From Pseudomonadota bacterium (GTDB lineage Bacteria > Pseudomonadota > Alphaproteobacteria > Rhizobiales > Xanthobacteraceae), in assembly GCA_023430245.1 (NCBI GenBank), contig JAEZBA010000695.1:1-6011 (forward strand): a stretch of DNA of 6,011 nucleotides, given 5' to 3'. Of the stretch, positions 5,957-6,011 are shown one piece after another. The translations under genes were made by a program, and so were the position numbers. The notes beneath the pieces were generated by a model. The model was not told the origin of the DNA and searched no databases. It saw only the letters and a list, made by a program, of their open reading frames with translations. The stretch's first letter is position 1, and each line of letters begins with the position of its first letter.

Positions 5957-6011
5957 GACAATTGGTTGCAGGGCGTGCTCCGGGCCCGCCTGCGAAACCG
6001 GTCCCCGCAAA

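Overview
The window looks like chromosomal DNA of a GC-rich alphaproteobacterium of the Hyphomicrobiales (Rhizobiales), probably close to Bradyrhizobium, Rhodopseudomonas or Afipia. Four things support this: a tRNA-His with the alphaproteobacterial acceptor end, a phasin with repeated FEMP motifs at its N-terminus, a long soluble PdhS-type histidine kinase, and a DUF1194 secreted protein. The genus is inferred from recollection of protein families; no search was run.

Layout. Bases 1-310 hold no gene that I can support. A minus-strand tRNA-His(GTG) lies at 311-387. A strong minus-strand intrinsic terminator at 562-589 ends the transcript of a phasin gene (620-1093, minus). That gene has a recognisable promoter (-35 TTGCAA, 17 bp, -10 TATAGA). 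A perfect 13-bp inverted repeat, with a TGC-N3-GCA palindrome in each arm, covers its -35; this is the pattern expected of a PhaR repressor operator. A second, shorter phasin-family gene follows at 1287-1664 (minus). A 237-bp divergent intergenic region separates it from a 1029-residue multi-PAS sensor histidine kinase (1902-4991, plus). Upstream of the kinase is a TTAA-N7-TTAA element, the CtrA consensus, and its spacer contains a GANTC (CcrM) site. After the kinase comes a stable hairpin, then a gene for an exported DUF1194/von Willebrand A-like protein (5210-5956, plus).

How the parts relate. The two phasins belong to polyhydroxyalkanoate (PHA) granule biology, and the operator suggests that the first is derepressed when PHA builds up. 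The kinase belongs by sequence to the family that sets DivK phosphorylation and hence CtrA activity. A CtrA box in its own promoter would close a feedback loop on the cell-cycle circuit. The DUF1194 gene shows no evident functional link to its neighbours. All genes are of known families. The most interesting content is regulatory: the CtrA/CcrM element, the phasin operator and the atypical tRNA-His identity elements. I saw no mobile element, CRISPR array or defence system.
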